From positions 4,091,019-4,155,018 of the forward strand of contig NZ_LT669941.1 in NCBI RefSeq assembly GCF_900128505.1: a stretch of DNA of 64,000 bases, given 5' to 3'. The DNA is from Parabacteroides timonensis. GTDB lineage: Bacteria > Bacteroidota > Bacteroidia > Bacteroidales > Tannerellaceae. Each line of letters starts with the position of its first letter. Position 1 is the first letter of the stretch. This document shows positions 1 through 8,947 of this stretch, in pieces. The position numbers were made by a program, and so were the translations under genes. Under the pieces are notes generated by a model. That model saw nothing but the letters and a program-made list of their open reading frames with translations. It made no database searches and had not been told where the DNA came from.

Positions 1-690
1 GATCTACACCTATGACGTAATCGGTTAATTATCAGAGAAGTGATAATTTTGATGGGCTTTGCTTACTTTATCCACATCATTTTTCATTATTGGATTTGAT
101 ACACAATATTAATAAGTTATATTATAAATAGATTATATTTGCATTAAATAAGTACAATAGTTCTTCTAGAACTAAGTCATTTTTTTTATACAATTCTTTA
201 AATATAATTTGTAAACAGATTTCTTTTATATCTACTTGAAATGGTATTAAAAAAATATTACTTCTCAGAAGGTACTTCTAGAAAGCTAATTATTTTACTT
301 CACTAAGAGGATAGCGACGCTGTCTTTCAATTTCTTATGTAAGAATCAGTATAGTGCGGATAAGGCATGTTTTTCATGATATTGGAAGTACTGCTGAAAC
401 CTATTAAATAGACACTTATTTTGTAGAAATAGGTTTATTGTATTAAGCTATTGAAGAAAAGATGCTTCTCAATAAGAACATTCCGACATCAATCCGGCTG
501 TTTTTTACGGCATTATGGCTATCTTCCTGAAGTCCCTTATTTTTCAGATAAGCTAAAGTTTGATTTTCCAAAGTTAAGAATGTGGATTAAGTATTAATTG
601 GTTATCTAAAATATTCGTTGAAAATTGGGAAAACACTTTTGTATAGCTATCTTTGCACGACTATAGTAAGTATAAAGACTTACCCCCAGT
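1..690. other. AT-rich intergenic region upstream of the sigma factor gene
   Basis: No convincing gene is seen here. The stretch is strongly AT-rich with stop codons in every frame. It contains an imperfect hairpin at 397-436 (arms of nine bases, AAACCTATT and its complement) and the sigma-factor promoter at its right end. A short open stretch around 475-555 reads a little like coding sequence but has no start and no recognisable product, so it is not called. Confidence 0.6.
625..655 (+). promoter_or_regulatory. Bacteroidetes-type promoter of the PUL sigma factor gene
   Basis: A TTG at 625-627 is followed after 20 bases by TATCTTTG at 648-655, matching the Bacteroidetes consensus TTG / TAnnTTTG. 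Transcription would start near 662 and give a leader of about 30 bases before the ATG at 691. The match in both boxes and the spacing make this one of the clearer promoters in the window. Confidence 0.7.
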
Positions 691-1245
691 ATGGATAGTT
701 TAAAGGAGGTTGAATTCAACAAATTTTATACAGCTTATTACAAAAGGTGTTTTCTGTTTGCCAAATCATATGTACACGATGATTGGGTATCGGAAGATAT
801 ATCTTCGGGAGCCCTGATTAAATTATGGGAGATGTCACAGGAAAAGGCTATCGATAATCCTACATTCATATTGTTCACAATACTTCGGAACAGAGCTCTG
901 GATTACCTGAAACATCAGAGTATCAGAGAAAATGCCTTATCCAATCTTTCCGAATATGGACGGCGGGAATTAGAAATTCGTATCTCAACCCTGGAAATTA
1001 CCAATCCTGATAAAATATTTGCTGAAGATATTCAACAGATTGTGCGAGAGACACTAAAAAAACTACCGGAACAGACACGGGAAATTTTTGAAATGAACCG
1101 TTTTCAAAATCTTTCTAAAAAAGAAATCGCTGATAAGCTGGGTATCAGTATAAAAGGAATAGACTATCATATCTCCAAAGCATTGAAATGTCTACGGGAA
1201 AATCTGCAGGATTATTTTCCAATTATTTTATTTTATTTTTTTTAA
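691..1245 (+). CDS. ECF-type RNA polymerase sigma factor (FecI-like)
   Basis: This 184-residue protein has the two-domain layout of extracytoplasmic-function sigma factors. Region 2 lies at about residues 10-75 (FAKSYVHDDWVSEDI, then an LRNRALDYL helix). Region 4 is a helix-turn-helix at about 125-170 (LPEQTREIFEMNRF, then KEIADKLGIS). It would direct RNA polymerase to the downstream receptor operon once released by the FecR protein encoded next. The order sigma, FecR, STN-containing SusC, SusD is the standard trans-envelope signalling layout of Bacteroidetes glycan loci. Length is normal for the family. The last residues (FFPIILFYFF-like tail) are unusually hydrophobic. The family call is firm; the promoters it controls are inferred from position only. 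Confidence 0.92.
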   Translation: MDSLKEVEFNKFYTAYYKRCFLFAKSYVHDDWVSEDISSGALIKLWEMSQEKAIDNPTFILFTILRNRALDYLKHQSIRENALSNLSEYGRRELEIRISTLEITNPDKIFAEDIQQIVRETLKKLPEQTREIFEMNRFQNLSKKEIADKLGISIKGIDYHISKALKCLRENLQDYFPIILFYFF

Positions 1246-1327
1246 CACATATCTATCCTAGTAGATCTCTTAGCTAAATCGTTTTATTTATGAAGGCATG
1301 AAAAGAGCTTTCATATAAGTTACTGTT

Positions 1328-2263
1328 ATGGATAAAGAAATATTACAGCAATATATAGAAGGAAAACTTGATCAGCAGCAAAAAGAAGAGGTTGCCAGAT
1401 GGTTGGATGCTAATGAGAAGAACATGAAAGAATTTCTGATGCTTCGTGGCATTTATGACGCTATTCTTTGGAATGAGCCAGAACAGAAGTCTTTTCTGTC
1501 TCTAGCTAAACGAATCCGACTATTTCGTGAGTTTTTGAAAATTGCAGCTATTTTTATTCTGGCTTTTGGTAGTTTCTATTTTTTAGTTCCTAGAAATGAA
1601 AAATTTATCGAACCAGAAATTGAAAAGCTAACTGTATATGTGCCTGAAGGACAATGGGCAAAAATATTTCTGACAGACGGAACCAAGGTCTGGTTGAATG
1701 CAAAAACATCTCTTTCCTTTCCCAACAGGTTCATTAGTGGAGAGCGTAGGGTAGAATTGGATGGGGAAGCATATTTCGAAGTTAAAAAAGATACTACTCG
1801 GCATTTTATAGTTTCTTGTAAAGACTATCAGGTAAAGGTTTTAGGGACGGAATTTAATATAAAAGCCTATCGACAGAATGACTATTTTGAGACTGCTTTG
1901 ATGAAAGGCTCGGTTGAGGTTGAATCCACTTTGAATCATGAGAAAGTGTTATTGACCCCGAAAAGATACGTTTATACAAAAGATGGGAAACTAATGTCGG
2001 CAAACTTAAAAAACATAGATCAGTTTTTGTGGAGAGAAGGAATTATTGCATTTGAGAATGAGAGTGTAAAAAGTATTTTCTGCAAACTGGAACTATATTA
2101 TGATGTGAAGATCGAAGTGAAAAATACGAGAATACTGGATTATCCCTATACAGGGAAGTTCCGTACAAAAGACGGTGTAGAACATGTCTTAAGGGTATTA
2201 CAACTCCAGCATAAATTTGCTTATACAAGAGATAATGCTGCAAATGTAATTGTGATTAAATAA
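1328..2263 (+). CDS. FecR-family anti-sigma factor
   Basis: The 311-residue product has a short cytoplasmic N-terminal part (about 1-69) that would hold the sigma factor, one membrane span at about 70-87 (IAAIFILAFGSFYFLV), and a periplasmic part. The periplasmic part contains a FecR domain (YVPEGQWAKIFLTDGTKVWL onward) and a C-terminal DUF4974-type domain (ENESVKSIFCKLELYYDVKIEV). In this family the receptor's STN domain touches the periplasmic part and triggers release of the sigma factor. The gene follows the sigma gene after an 82-base gap and precedes the STN-bearing SusC, which fits this role. The pairing with the neighbouring sigma factor and receptor is inferred from adjacency. Confidence 0.92.
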   Translation: MDKEILQQYIEGKLDQQQKEEVARWLDANEKNMKEFLMLRGIYDAILWNEPEQKSFLSLAKRIRLFREFLKIAAIFILAFGSFYFLVPRNEKFIEPEIEKLTVYVPEGQWAKIFLTDGTKVWLNAKTSLSFPNRFISGERRVELDGEAYFEVKKDTTRHFIVSCKDYQVKVLGTEFNIKAYRQNDYFETALMKGSVEVESTLNHEKVLLTPKRYVYTKDGKLMSANLKNIDQFLWREGIIAFENESVKSIFCKLELYYDVKIEVKNTRILDYPYTGKFRTKDGVEHVLRVLQLQHKFAYTRDNAANVIVIK

Positions 2264-2324
2264 TATTCTGTTAACCTCAAAAAAATAATGCCTATGTAAC
2301 ATAACTTATCAGTCTACAAAAAAT

Positions 2325-2355
2325 AGCCGGAAAGTGGTTGCAACACTCCCCGGCT
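2325..2355 (+). promoter_or_regulatory. hairpin in the fecR-susC leader
   Basis: AGCCGG at 2325-2330 pairs with CCGGCT at 2350-2355, with an inner AGTG/CACT pairing. It lies in the 158-base gap between the FecR gene and susC, followed by a small GTCAA/TTGAC inverted repeat near 2362. No U-run follows, so it is not a classic terminator; an attenuator, RNA-stability or processing element that sets different levels of fecR and susC is possible. Confidence 0.4.
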
Positions 2356-2421
2356 GTTAAAGTCAACACTTGACAAGCTAATTAATTCTTTAAGTATTAA
2401 CTTTATTAACTCTACAAATGT

Positions 2422-5400
2422 ATGGAAAAAAAAGCATTTGGAAAAATTTCTTTATTCTTAAAACCACAAAGAAAAATCCTACGCAGAATGAAAGCAACTA
2501 CCATCTTTCTTATATTCTTCGCTACAGGTTTATTCGCAACGGAAACCCATTCGCAAGTGTCTAAAGTAAGTTTAGATGTCACGAATGCAAACGTTAGGGA
2601 TGTATTGCGAGAAATAGAAAAACAAACAGATTATCTTTTCATTTTTAATCCCAATGAGGTAGATCTCAACCGGAAAACAACCCTGCAAATCGAAAATAAA
2701 ATGGTAGCAGATGTTTTATCTGGTATTTTCAAGTCGACAGATGTGATCTATGCGATAGAAGGTAATAACATCATGCTCATGAAACGGTCTGATTTGCTTC
2801 AGCAGGATAAGAAGCCAGTTACCGGGACCGTCACCGATGAACATGGTGACCCGATTATCGGAGCTAATATCGTTGAAAAAGGAACTACAAATGGCATAAT
2901 TACGGATTTGAATGGGAACTTTACTCTTAACATAGCCAAGAACGCATTGATACAGATATCTTACATCGGATATCATTCCCAAGAAATAAGAGTAACGAAC
3001 CAGCAAGCCCTGAAGATCATAATGGTAGAAGATACTAAAGCTCTTGAGGAAGTAGTTGTTATCGGTTATGGAACACAAAAGAAAGCAGACCTTACCGGCT
3101 CCGTTGCTAATATAAGTGCGGAAAAACTTACGACACAAAGTAACGTAAATATCGGAATGGCATTGCAGGGTAAAATACCCGGGGTAGATATCGTTTCACA
3201 GGGAGGATCTCCTGGTTCCGGAACCAAAGTGATGATTAGAGGTATCGGTACTTTAAATAATGCTAGTCCATTATATATTGTCGATGGCATGTATATGGAC
3301 AATATTGACCATATTAACCCTAATGATATATCTAGTATTGATGTATTGAAAGATGCTTCGTCCGCTGCTATTTATGGCTCTCGTGCTGCAAATGGCGTAG
3401 TAATTATTACGACCAAGGAAGGAGTAAACACGGAAGGTAAGCCCATTATTGATGTTTCTGCAAACTGGACTGTCCAAACTCCAAATAAATATCTGGATAT
3501 GCTTAATGCTGCCGAGTGGGCAGAAGTTACGACAGTTGCCCGGCAGGCAATAAACAAAGCCCCATTGGAAATGGCACAAGATCTAGCGAATAAACCGGAT
3601 AATGATTGGCAGAAAATTATGTATCGCTCCGCTTTAATGCAAAACTATAATGCATCTATTAAAGGAGGTGGTAATACATATACCTATTATACCGGACTTG
3701 GCTATACAAATCAGGACGGAATTGTGGTAGGAACAGAATACGAACGGTTTAATGTCCAGTTCAAATCAAACTATAAGAAAGGCATCTTTTCTGCAGGGAA
3801 TAATATTGTCATGTCGCATAATTCTCACAGACCTGAACATTATGAGTCAAGAGGAGGACTAATTGGCACTGTTTTACAAAGTGTACCCACACTGGAGATA
3901 TATGATGAAACCCGTAAAGGGGGATATGGCGGTATTTATGGTGATGTGGTAAATTTGTCACATCCATTAGGGGTTATGGACAGAAAAATCTGGGATCGGT
4001 ATAGTGAAACGACCAGAGCTTACATTAATCTATATGCGCAATTGGAATTTATACCCGGATTGAAGTATAAAATAAATATGACTCCGGATTTCCAATTCGA
4101 TAGAAATATGGAATATCAGGGAGTATTCCAATTTGGAACGGGAGCTCCTAATGTTCCTAATGTCTCTGAAGGACAAGGGCGATCGCGGAATATGTTAGTT
4201 GAAAATCTTTTATCTTTCGATCAGACGTTTGGAGATCATAAAGTGTCGGGACTGTTAGGTTATTCCTATCAGGATTATCGTTATCGCTATTTGGGAGCAA
4301 AAGGAAAAGGAATGACTGAAGGATTGAAAGAAATAGATGCGGCAACGTTAGACAGAACCAACAGTGGATATTCAAGAAGAAGTGTGCTTACATCTATTAT
4401 TGCTCGCGCTTTTTATTCTTACAAGAACCGTTATCTCATTACGGCTACATTACGTCGTGATGGTTCATCAAAGTTTGCAAAAGCAAACCGGTATGGGAAT
4501 TTTCCATCGGCATCAGTCGGTTGGAATATAGCAGAAGAAAGTTTTATGGAGAATGTTGGATGGATAAACCAATTGAAATTGCGCGGAGGTTACGGTGTCC
4601 TTGGTAATCAGGAAATCGATAATTATCAATATACTTCTACTATTACAACTGGTATCAATTACCCTGATGGTAAAGGAGGTCTATTACAAGGCGCATTCCC
4701 GAAAGACTTTGCTAATCCAACAATTAAATGGGAAGAAACGGCTATGACTAATGTGGGGATTGACTTCATTTCTTTTGATAATCGTTTGTCATTAACTGCT
4801 GATTATTATGTGAAGAACACAAAAGATATTTTATTAGCTGTTCCTATTCCTATTTCTTCAGGAGGAGCAAATGATCCAGTACGTAATGCCGGAGAGATTC
4901 ACAATAAAGGATTTGAGTTTAATTTGGGTTGGACAGACCAACCCAATAAAGACCTATTCTACAGCGTGAATTTTATAGGTAATATTATGAAAAATGAAGT
5001 GGCCAAAATGGGAACAGGCAATCAAGTAATTTGGGCTGGTAGTACACAACAAGGTATTAGTACTTGTAAAACATTGGTTGGTTATCCGATTGGTGGATAT
5101 TGGTTAATACCATATGACGGGATATTCCGGAATCAGCAGGAGCTCGATGCGTATCAAAAAGACGGCAAACTGATCCAACCTGGGGCCAAACCTGGAGATG
5201 CCCGATTTAAAGATACTAACAACGATGGAATGATCAATGACGATGATCGGGTGTATTGCGGAAGTCCTTTCCCGAATTTTACCATGTCGGTTAACGGAAA
5301 TATCAAATATAAAAATTTTGATGCTCTGATTGGAATACAAGCCGTTTTCGGCAATAAAATTTATAATGCAACTCGTCAGACATTGGAAGATGTCACCAAA

Positions 5401-5766
5401 GGTTCGAACTTCCTGCATACTGTAATGGATTATTGGACTCCTGAAAATATAGATGCAACATTCCCACGCTTAATTTGGGATGATCCAAACCGTAATGGAC
5501 GTGCTGAATCCGACCGTTACTTGGAAAGTGGATCTTATATTCGTTTACGTAATATACAAGTGGGGTATACTTTCTCTCCCCGTTTATTTAATAATCTGAT
5601 CCAGAAAGCCAGAGTATATGTGAATGCGGAAAACTTATTTACGATATCAAATTACACTGGTTATTCACCGGATGTGAATTCTGAAGGAAATACATCTCGT
5701 GGATTTGATAATTTCATGTATCCAACTACCCGGGGATATACGTTAGGTTTGAATGTTACATTTTAA
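2422..5766 (+). CDS. SusC/RagA-family TonB-dependent outer-membrane receptor with STN domain
   Basis: This 1114-residue receptor would import an oligosaccharide across the outer membrane with its SusD partner. After an N-terminal extension and signal segment (a second possible start is M23) comes an STN domain at about 47-120 (VSLDVTNANVRDVLREIE), then a carboxypeptidase-regulatory-like domain at about 135-205 (GTVTDEHGDPIIGANIVEKG). A TonB-box-like EEVVVIGYGTQKK leads into the plug (VMIRGIGTLNNASPLYIVDG; SAAIYGSRAANGVVIITTK), and the rest is a 22-strand-type barrel. The STN domain is the signalling domain read by FecR proteins, so this receptor probably reports substrate binding to the upstream FecR/sigma pair. 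It ends 12 bases before susD, as is usual for a co-transcribed pair. The substrate is unknown. Confidence 0.95.
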   Translation: MEKKAFGKISLFLKPQRKILRRMKATTIFLIFFATGLFATETHSQVSKVSLDVTNANVRDVLREIEKQTDYLFIFNPNEVDLNRKTTLQIENKMVADVLSGIFKSTDVIYAIEGNNIMLMKRSDLLQQDKKPVTGTVTDEHGDPIIGANIVEKGTTNGIITDLNGNFTLNIAKNALIQISYIGYHSQEIRVTNQQALKIIMVEDTKALEEVVVIGYGTQKKADLTGSVANISAEKLTTQSNVNIGMALQGKIPGVDIVSQGGSPGSGTKVMIRGIGTLNNASPLYIVDGMYMDNIDHINPNDISSIDVLKDASSAAIYGSRAANGVVIITTKEGVNTEGKPIIDVSANWTVQTPNKYLDMLNAAEWAEVTTVARQAINKAPLEMAQDLANKPDNDWQKIMYRSALMQNYNASIKGGGNTYTYYTGLGYTNQDGIVVGTEYERFNVQFKSNYKKGIFSAGNNIVMSHNSHRPEHYESRGGLIGTVLQSVPTLEIYDETRKGGYGGIYGDVVNLSHPLGVMDRKIWDRYSETTRAYINLYAQLEFIPGLKYKINMTPDFQFDRNMEYQGVFQFGTGAPNVPNVSEGQGRSRNMLVENLLSFDQTFGDHKVSGLLGYSYQDYRYRYLGAKGKGMTEGLKEIDAATLDRTNSGYSRRSVLTSIIARAFYSYKNRYLITATLRRDGSSKFAKANRYGNFPSASVGWNIAEESFMENVGWINQLKLRGGYGVLGNQEIDNYQYTSTITTGINYPDGKGGLLQGAFPKDFANPTIKWEETAMTNVGIDFISFDNRLSLTADYYVKNTKDILLAVPIPISSGGANDPVRNAGEIHNKGFEFNLGWTDQPNKDLFYSVNFIGNIMKNEVAKMGTGNQVIWAGSTQQGISTCKTLVGYPIGGYWLIPYDGIFRNQQELDAYQKDGKLIQPGAKPGDARFKDTNNDGMINDDDRVYCGSPFPNFTMSVNGNIKYKNFDALIGIQAVFGNKIYNATRQTLEDVTKGSNFLHTVMDYWTPENIDATFPRLIWDDPNRNGRAESDRYLESGSYIRLRNIQVGYTFSPRLFNNLIQKARVYVNAENLFTISNYTGYSPDVNSEGNTSRGFDNFMYPTTRGYTLGLNVTF

Positions 5767-5778
5767 ATAATAAGTCAG

Positions 5779-7284
5779 ATGAAAACATATTATAAAATAA
5801 TAGTATTGTTACTTACAATTTTGCTAGTATCCTGTGATAGTCAGCTTGACCAGTTAAATCCTAATCGAGCTACGGAAGCAACTTTCTGGCAAACGGAAGA
5901 AGATTTTAAACTGGCACTTACTTCCTGTTATACCCCTCTGAAAAATGCATTGAATGGAGGATATTACGGTACACGTGGAGTGATGCTACGTATAGCACGG
6001 GCGGATGAGGTTGAATTCAGAAACGATATTTCAGAAGTATATACGGTTCATCGCTTTACTAATAGTAATACCAATGGATTGGTACAGGGGATGTTTTATC
6101 AATTATATAATGCCTTATACCGGACAAACTCTATTATGCAGGAATTAGAAAAGAAGAATTTCTCTACAGAGTTTAATAATGAAGTGAAAGGAGAGGCATT
6201 GTTCATTAGAGGTTATTATCTGTTTGTGCTGGGTAAGGAGTTTAAAGATGTGCCGTTACGCCTAACAGCCTCTCAGGATCCGGCAACTTTTCCATTGGCG
6301 AAATCATCTCAGAAAGACGTTTATGATCAGGCTATTAAGGATCTAACCGAAGCTGCTTCACTGTTACCTATGACTAATATTCCAGGTAAGCCCACCAAAG
6401 GTTCTGCGTATGGTTTTCTTGGGAAAATATATCTGTATATGGAAGATTGGCAATTGGCAAAAAATATGTTGGAGCCTTTAACAAAATCTCCTTATTCATA
6501 TAAATTAATGGAAGACTTTAGTTGGAATTTTGATGAAGAACATGAAAATAATGCTGAAAGTTTGTTCGAACTTTTAATAGAGGATTTAGGAGGTGATGAT
6601 ATTTGGGGAGATGGCGAGAATGTAAATTCAACTCAGTCGAATACCCGTCCCATAGAATATGCAGCAGCAGAAGTGGGGGGGTGGTTTGAAGCAAATCCGA
6701 CTCAACAGATGATGGATATTTTCTTGAAAGAGAAAGATAAAGATGGCAAAGTTGATTATCGGGCACGGATGTCGGTTGCATGGAATTATGAAGGATGCAC
6801 TTATTATATGAAGCCTTTCCAGACTGTATTTAAAGAGAAATTGGATACCTATTGGATATTAAAATATCAGAATTGGCAAACTCAAGAAATTGAGTCAAAT
6901 ATGCTCAAGTCATTTATCAATGAAAGAGCCTTGCGATATGCAGATATTCTCTTAATGTTGGCAGAGGCTGAACTTGAATTAGGTAATACGGCTGAGGCTG
7001 TCGGTTATATCAATCAGATACGCGCTCGTGCTAACTTAAATCCGTATAGTGGGGAACTAATAAAAGGAGCAGTAAAAGAAGATCTAATCCACCAGCGGGC
7101 AATTGAATTTTTTGTGGAAGGAGAACGTTTCTATGATCTCCGTCGCTGGGGGTTGTTAGATAAATATATTCAGTCTCAGGATCCTGGGAGATATACCAAT
7201 CTCAGCCCCAAGTTTTATTATTTCCCTATTCCGGCAAAAGAATTACAAACCAACGAGCTTTGTACGCCGAGCGAAGGTTGGTAA
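5779..7284 (+). CDS. SusD/RagB-family outer-membrane glycan-binding lipoprotein
   Basis: The 501-residue product begins with a lipoprotein signal (ILLVSC, lipidated Cys at about residue 19), followed by a typical RagB/SusD body. The N-terminal part reads LDQLNPNRATEATFWQTEEDF, a TPR-like helical core includes FIRGYYLFVLGKEF, and the C-terminal part has the family landmarks RYADILLMLAEAELELG, INQIRARANL, and FVEGERFYDLRRWG. It sits on the cell surface as the lid of the SusC channel and captures the glycan. The gene is 12 bases after susC and followed by the enzymes of the locus, so it belongs to the same operon. Specificity cannot be read from the sequence. Confidence 0.95.
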   Translation: MKTYYKIIVLLLTILLVSCDSQLDQLNPNRATEATFWQTEEDFKLALTSCYTPLKNALNGGYYGTRGVMLRIARADEVEFRNDISEVYTVHRFTNSNTNGLVQGMFYQLYNALYRTNSIMQELEKKNFSTEFNNEVKGEALFIRGYYLFVLGKEFKDVPLRLTASQDPATFPLAKSSQKDVYDQAIKDLTEAASLLPMTNIPGKPTKGSAYGFLGKIYLYMEDWQLAKNMLEPLTKSPYSYKLMEDFSWNFDEEHENNAESLFELLIEDLGGDDIWGDGENVNSTQSNTRPIEYAAAEVGGWFEANPTQQMMDIFLKEKDKDGKVDYRARMSVAWNYEGCTYYMKPFQTVFKEKLDTYWILKYQNWQTQEIESNMLKSFINERALRYADILLMLAEAELELGNTAEAVGYINQIRARANLNPYSGELIKGAVKEDLIHQRAIEFFVEGERFYDLRRWGLLDKYIQSQDPGRYTNLSPKFYYFPIPAKELQTNELCTPSEGW

Positions 7285-7400
7285 TTGGAAAAATAAACCA
7301 TAGTTATAAACAATATGAATCCGTGATAAGGGAGTGAAAAGAAATGTATTCTACTTATTCTCTCATTCCCTTACTACCGATTTGTTTAAATATCGATAAA

Positions 7401-8939
7401 ATGAAAAATAAAATGAATTTAATAAAAACGTTTTCGGTTGTTTTAATATTATTGATAATCTTTGGGAGTTCCCCTTGTTATGCACAAAAAAGCAAAGCGC
7501 AGATAAATATTGATCCTTCCAATGTTAATTATACGCTAAGAGGTGGGATGGGAGCTTCCTGGCATGCTATCAGTAAAGATATAACGCAAATACTACCTAT
7601 TGAGAATCAAAAATATATTTATCCTGCAAGAGAAGACGCTCCTCGTGGTAGTGCTCATGGCGGTAATCCTCCAGTTTCTCATACCGATGCTTGGCAACAA
7701 ATAAAAGACCATGCCTCATGGCTGGGAATGGACTTCGTCAGAGTAGAGATTAGTATGCGGATGTATGAACCAGGTTACCGCTTGTTCGATTGGGATAATG
7801 AAGAAATGCAGGCTTTATATAACATCCTCGATTGGTGTGAAGAGAATCAGGCGGACGTTTTCCTACAACAAATGTGGAGTTATGTCGATTGGAACAATTA
7901 CCCGGGAGTACACCCTCTATTTAGCGCTCCACGTAATCTGGATGAATTCGCTTATGGTATTGCCACACTGTTGGAATATTTGACTAATGAAAAAGGATAT
8001 ACTTGTATTAAATACTTTTGTATGACCAACGAACCTGCCGGCGGTGGTGTATGGGGCGACTGGTGGTCGTTTGGTAACAGTAGTGAGAAACATAATACAA
8101 CATATGACGCTTGGAAAAGATTGAAAGAAGAATTTGACGGTCGTGGAATTGCTATTCCTATCGCAGGACCTGACTGGACACACATGGCAAAATTTGATAG
8201 GAAACACCTTAGTTTTGCTCCTTATCTAGGTGCTTTTGATATTCATTCCTACCAAGGTGTAACCCCTGAAGGGGAGGCAAACCTGAAGCAATGGGCAGAT
8301 TGGGCCCATGCTCAGAACAAACCTTTCTTTCTTACAGAATATGGTAATATGCAGTATGGTTATGGTGGTGAACATCCGGGCCTGAAGTCTTTTGAATCAG
8401 CTTTGTCGAATACCGAAGATGTGATGAGAGCTTTCCGTTCCGGAACAGATGGTGTAAATCGCTGGAGCTTCACAAACCGGGGAGATTTGGATGGTCAATT
8501 CCAACTTATAGCAACCTTTGACAGGCAGAAAAAGATATATCTCACTGAAATATTACCTGAAAACGGTACATATTATGGTTTTGCAATGGTATCACGTTTT
8601 TTATCGAAGTATTCGTCAGTTGTTTCTTCTTCAACAAATCAACCGGACAGTGTCCTGATGTCTCTGTCAGTATTAAGTCCTCAAGGTGAATTAAGCATTT
8701 TTATATTGAATCTGAGTGATGAAACCATAGAAACTGATCTGAATATTAAATCTTTGCCTAAAAAGCAGATGAATATTTATCAAGTTACAAAAGAATTGGT
8801 AAGCCAACCGATATTTGAGCTAAATCCGATTCAAAGTTTTAATTCTAAGAAAAAGCAGTTAACCTTGCCACCTAAAAGTATTACTACAGTGAGTAGCTAT
8901 TATTTAGAAAATAAAGATAAAGGTATTACTTTTAAATAG
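7401..8939 (+). CDS. secreted clan GH-A glycoside hydrolase (GH5/GH30/GH39-like), family uncertain
   Basis: Start taken at 7401 because an export signal follows (MKNKMNLIKTFSVVLILLII...SSPCYA); an upstream in-frame ATG at 7344 would add 19 residues that spoil the signal. The 512-residue protein has a (beta/alpha)8-barrel with two well-placed acidic motifs: MTNEP (Glu211, probable acid/base) and FFLTEYGNM (Glu313, probable nucleophile), spaced as in clan GH-A retaining enzymes. A beta-sandwich follows the barrel (VLMSLSVLSPQGELSIFILN), as in GH30, GH39 and GH51. The opening GGMGASWHAI resembles the first barrel strand of GH30-type enzymes. It lies directly after susD and 8 bases before the GH130-like gene. 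The bond cleaved is not known; the family number is left open. Confidence 0.7.
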   Translation: MKNKMNLIKTFSVVLILLIIFGSSPCYAQKSKAQINIDPSNVNYTLRGGMGASWHAISKDITQILPIENQKYIYPAREDAPRGSAHGGNPPVSHTDAWQQIKDHASWLGMDFVRVEISMRMYEPGYRLFDWDNEEMQALYNILDWCEENQADVFLQQMWSYVDWNNYPGVHPLFSAPRNLDEFAYGIATLLEYLTNEKGYTCIKYFCMTNEPAGGGVWGDWWSFGNSSEKHNTTYDAWKRLKEEFDGRGIAIPIAGPDWTHMAKFDRKHLSFAPYLGAFDIHSYQGVTPEGEANLKQWADWAHAQNKPFFLTEYGNMQYGYGGEHPGLKSFESALSNTEDVMRAFRSGTDGVNRWSFTNRGDLDGQFQLIATFDRQKKIYLTEILPENGTYYGFAMVSRFLSKYSSVVSSSTNQPDSVLMSLSVLSPQGELSIFILNLSDETIETDLNIKSLPKKQMNIYQVTKELVSQPIFELNPIQSFNSKKKQLTLPPKSITTVSSYYLENKDKGITFK

Positions 8940-8947
8940 AAGCTACT

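Noticed and set aside
475..555. A short stretch reading like coding sequence (DINPAVFYGIMAIF)
   Set aside because: It is too short, lacks a start, and has stops soon on both sides; it could be a remnant but nothing names it.
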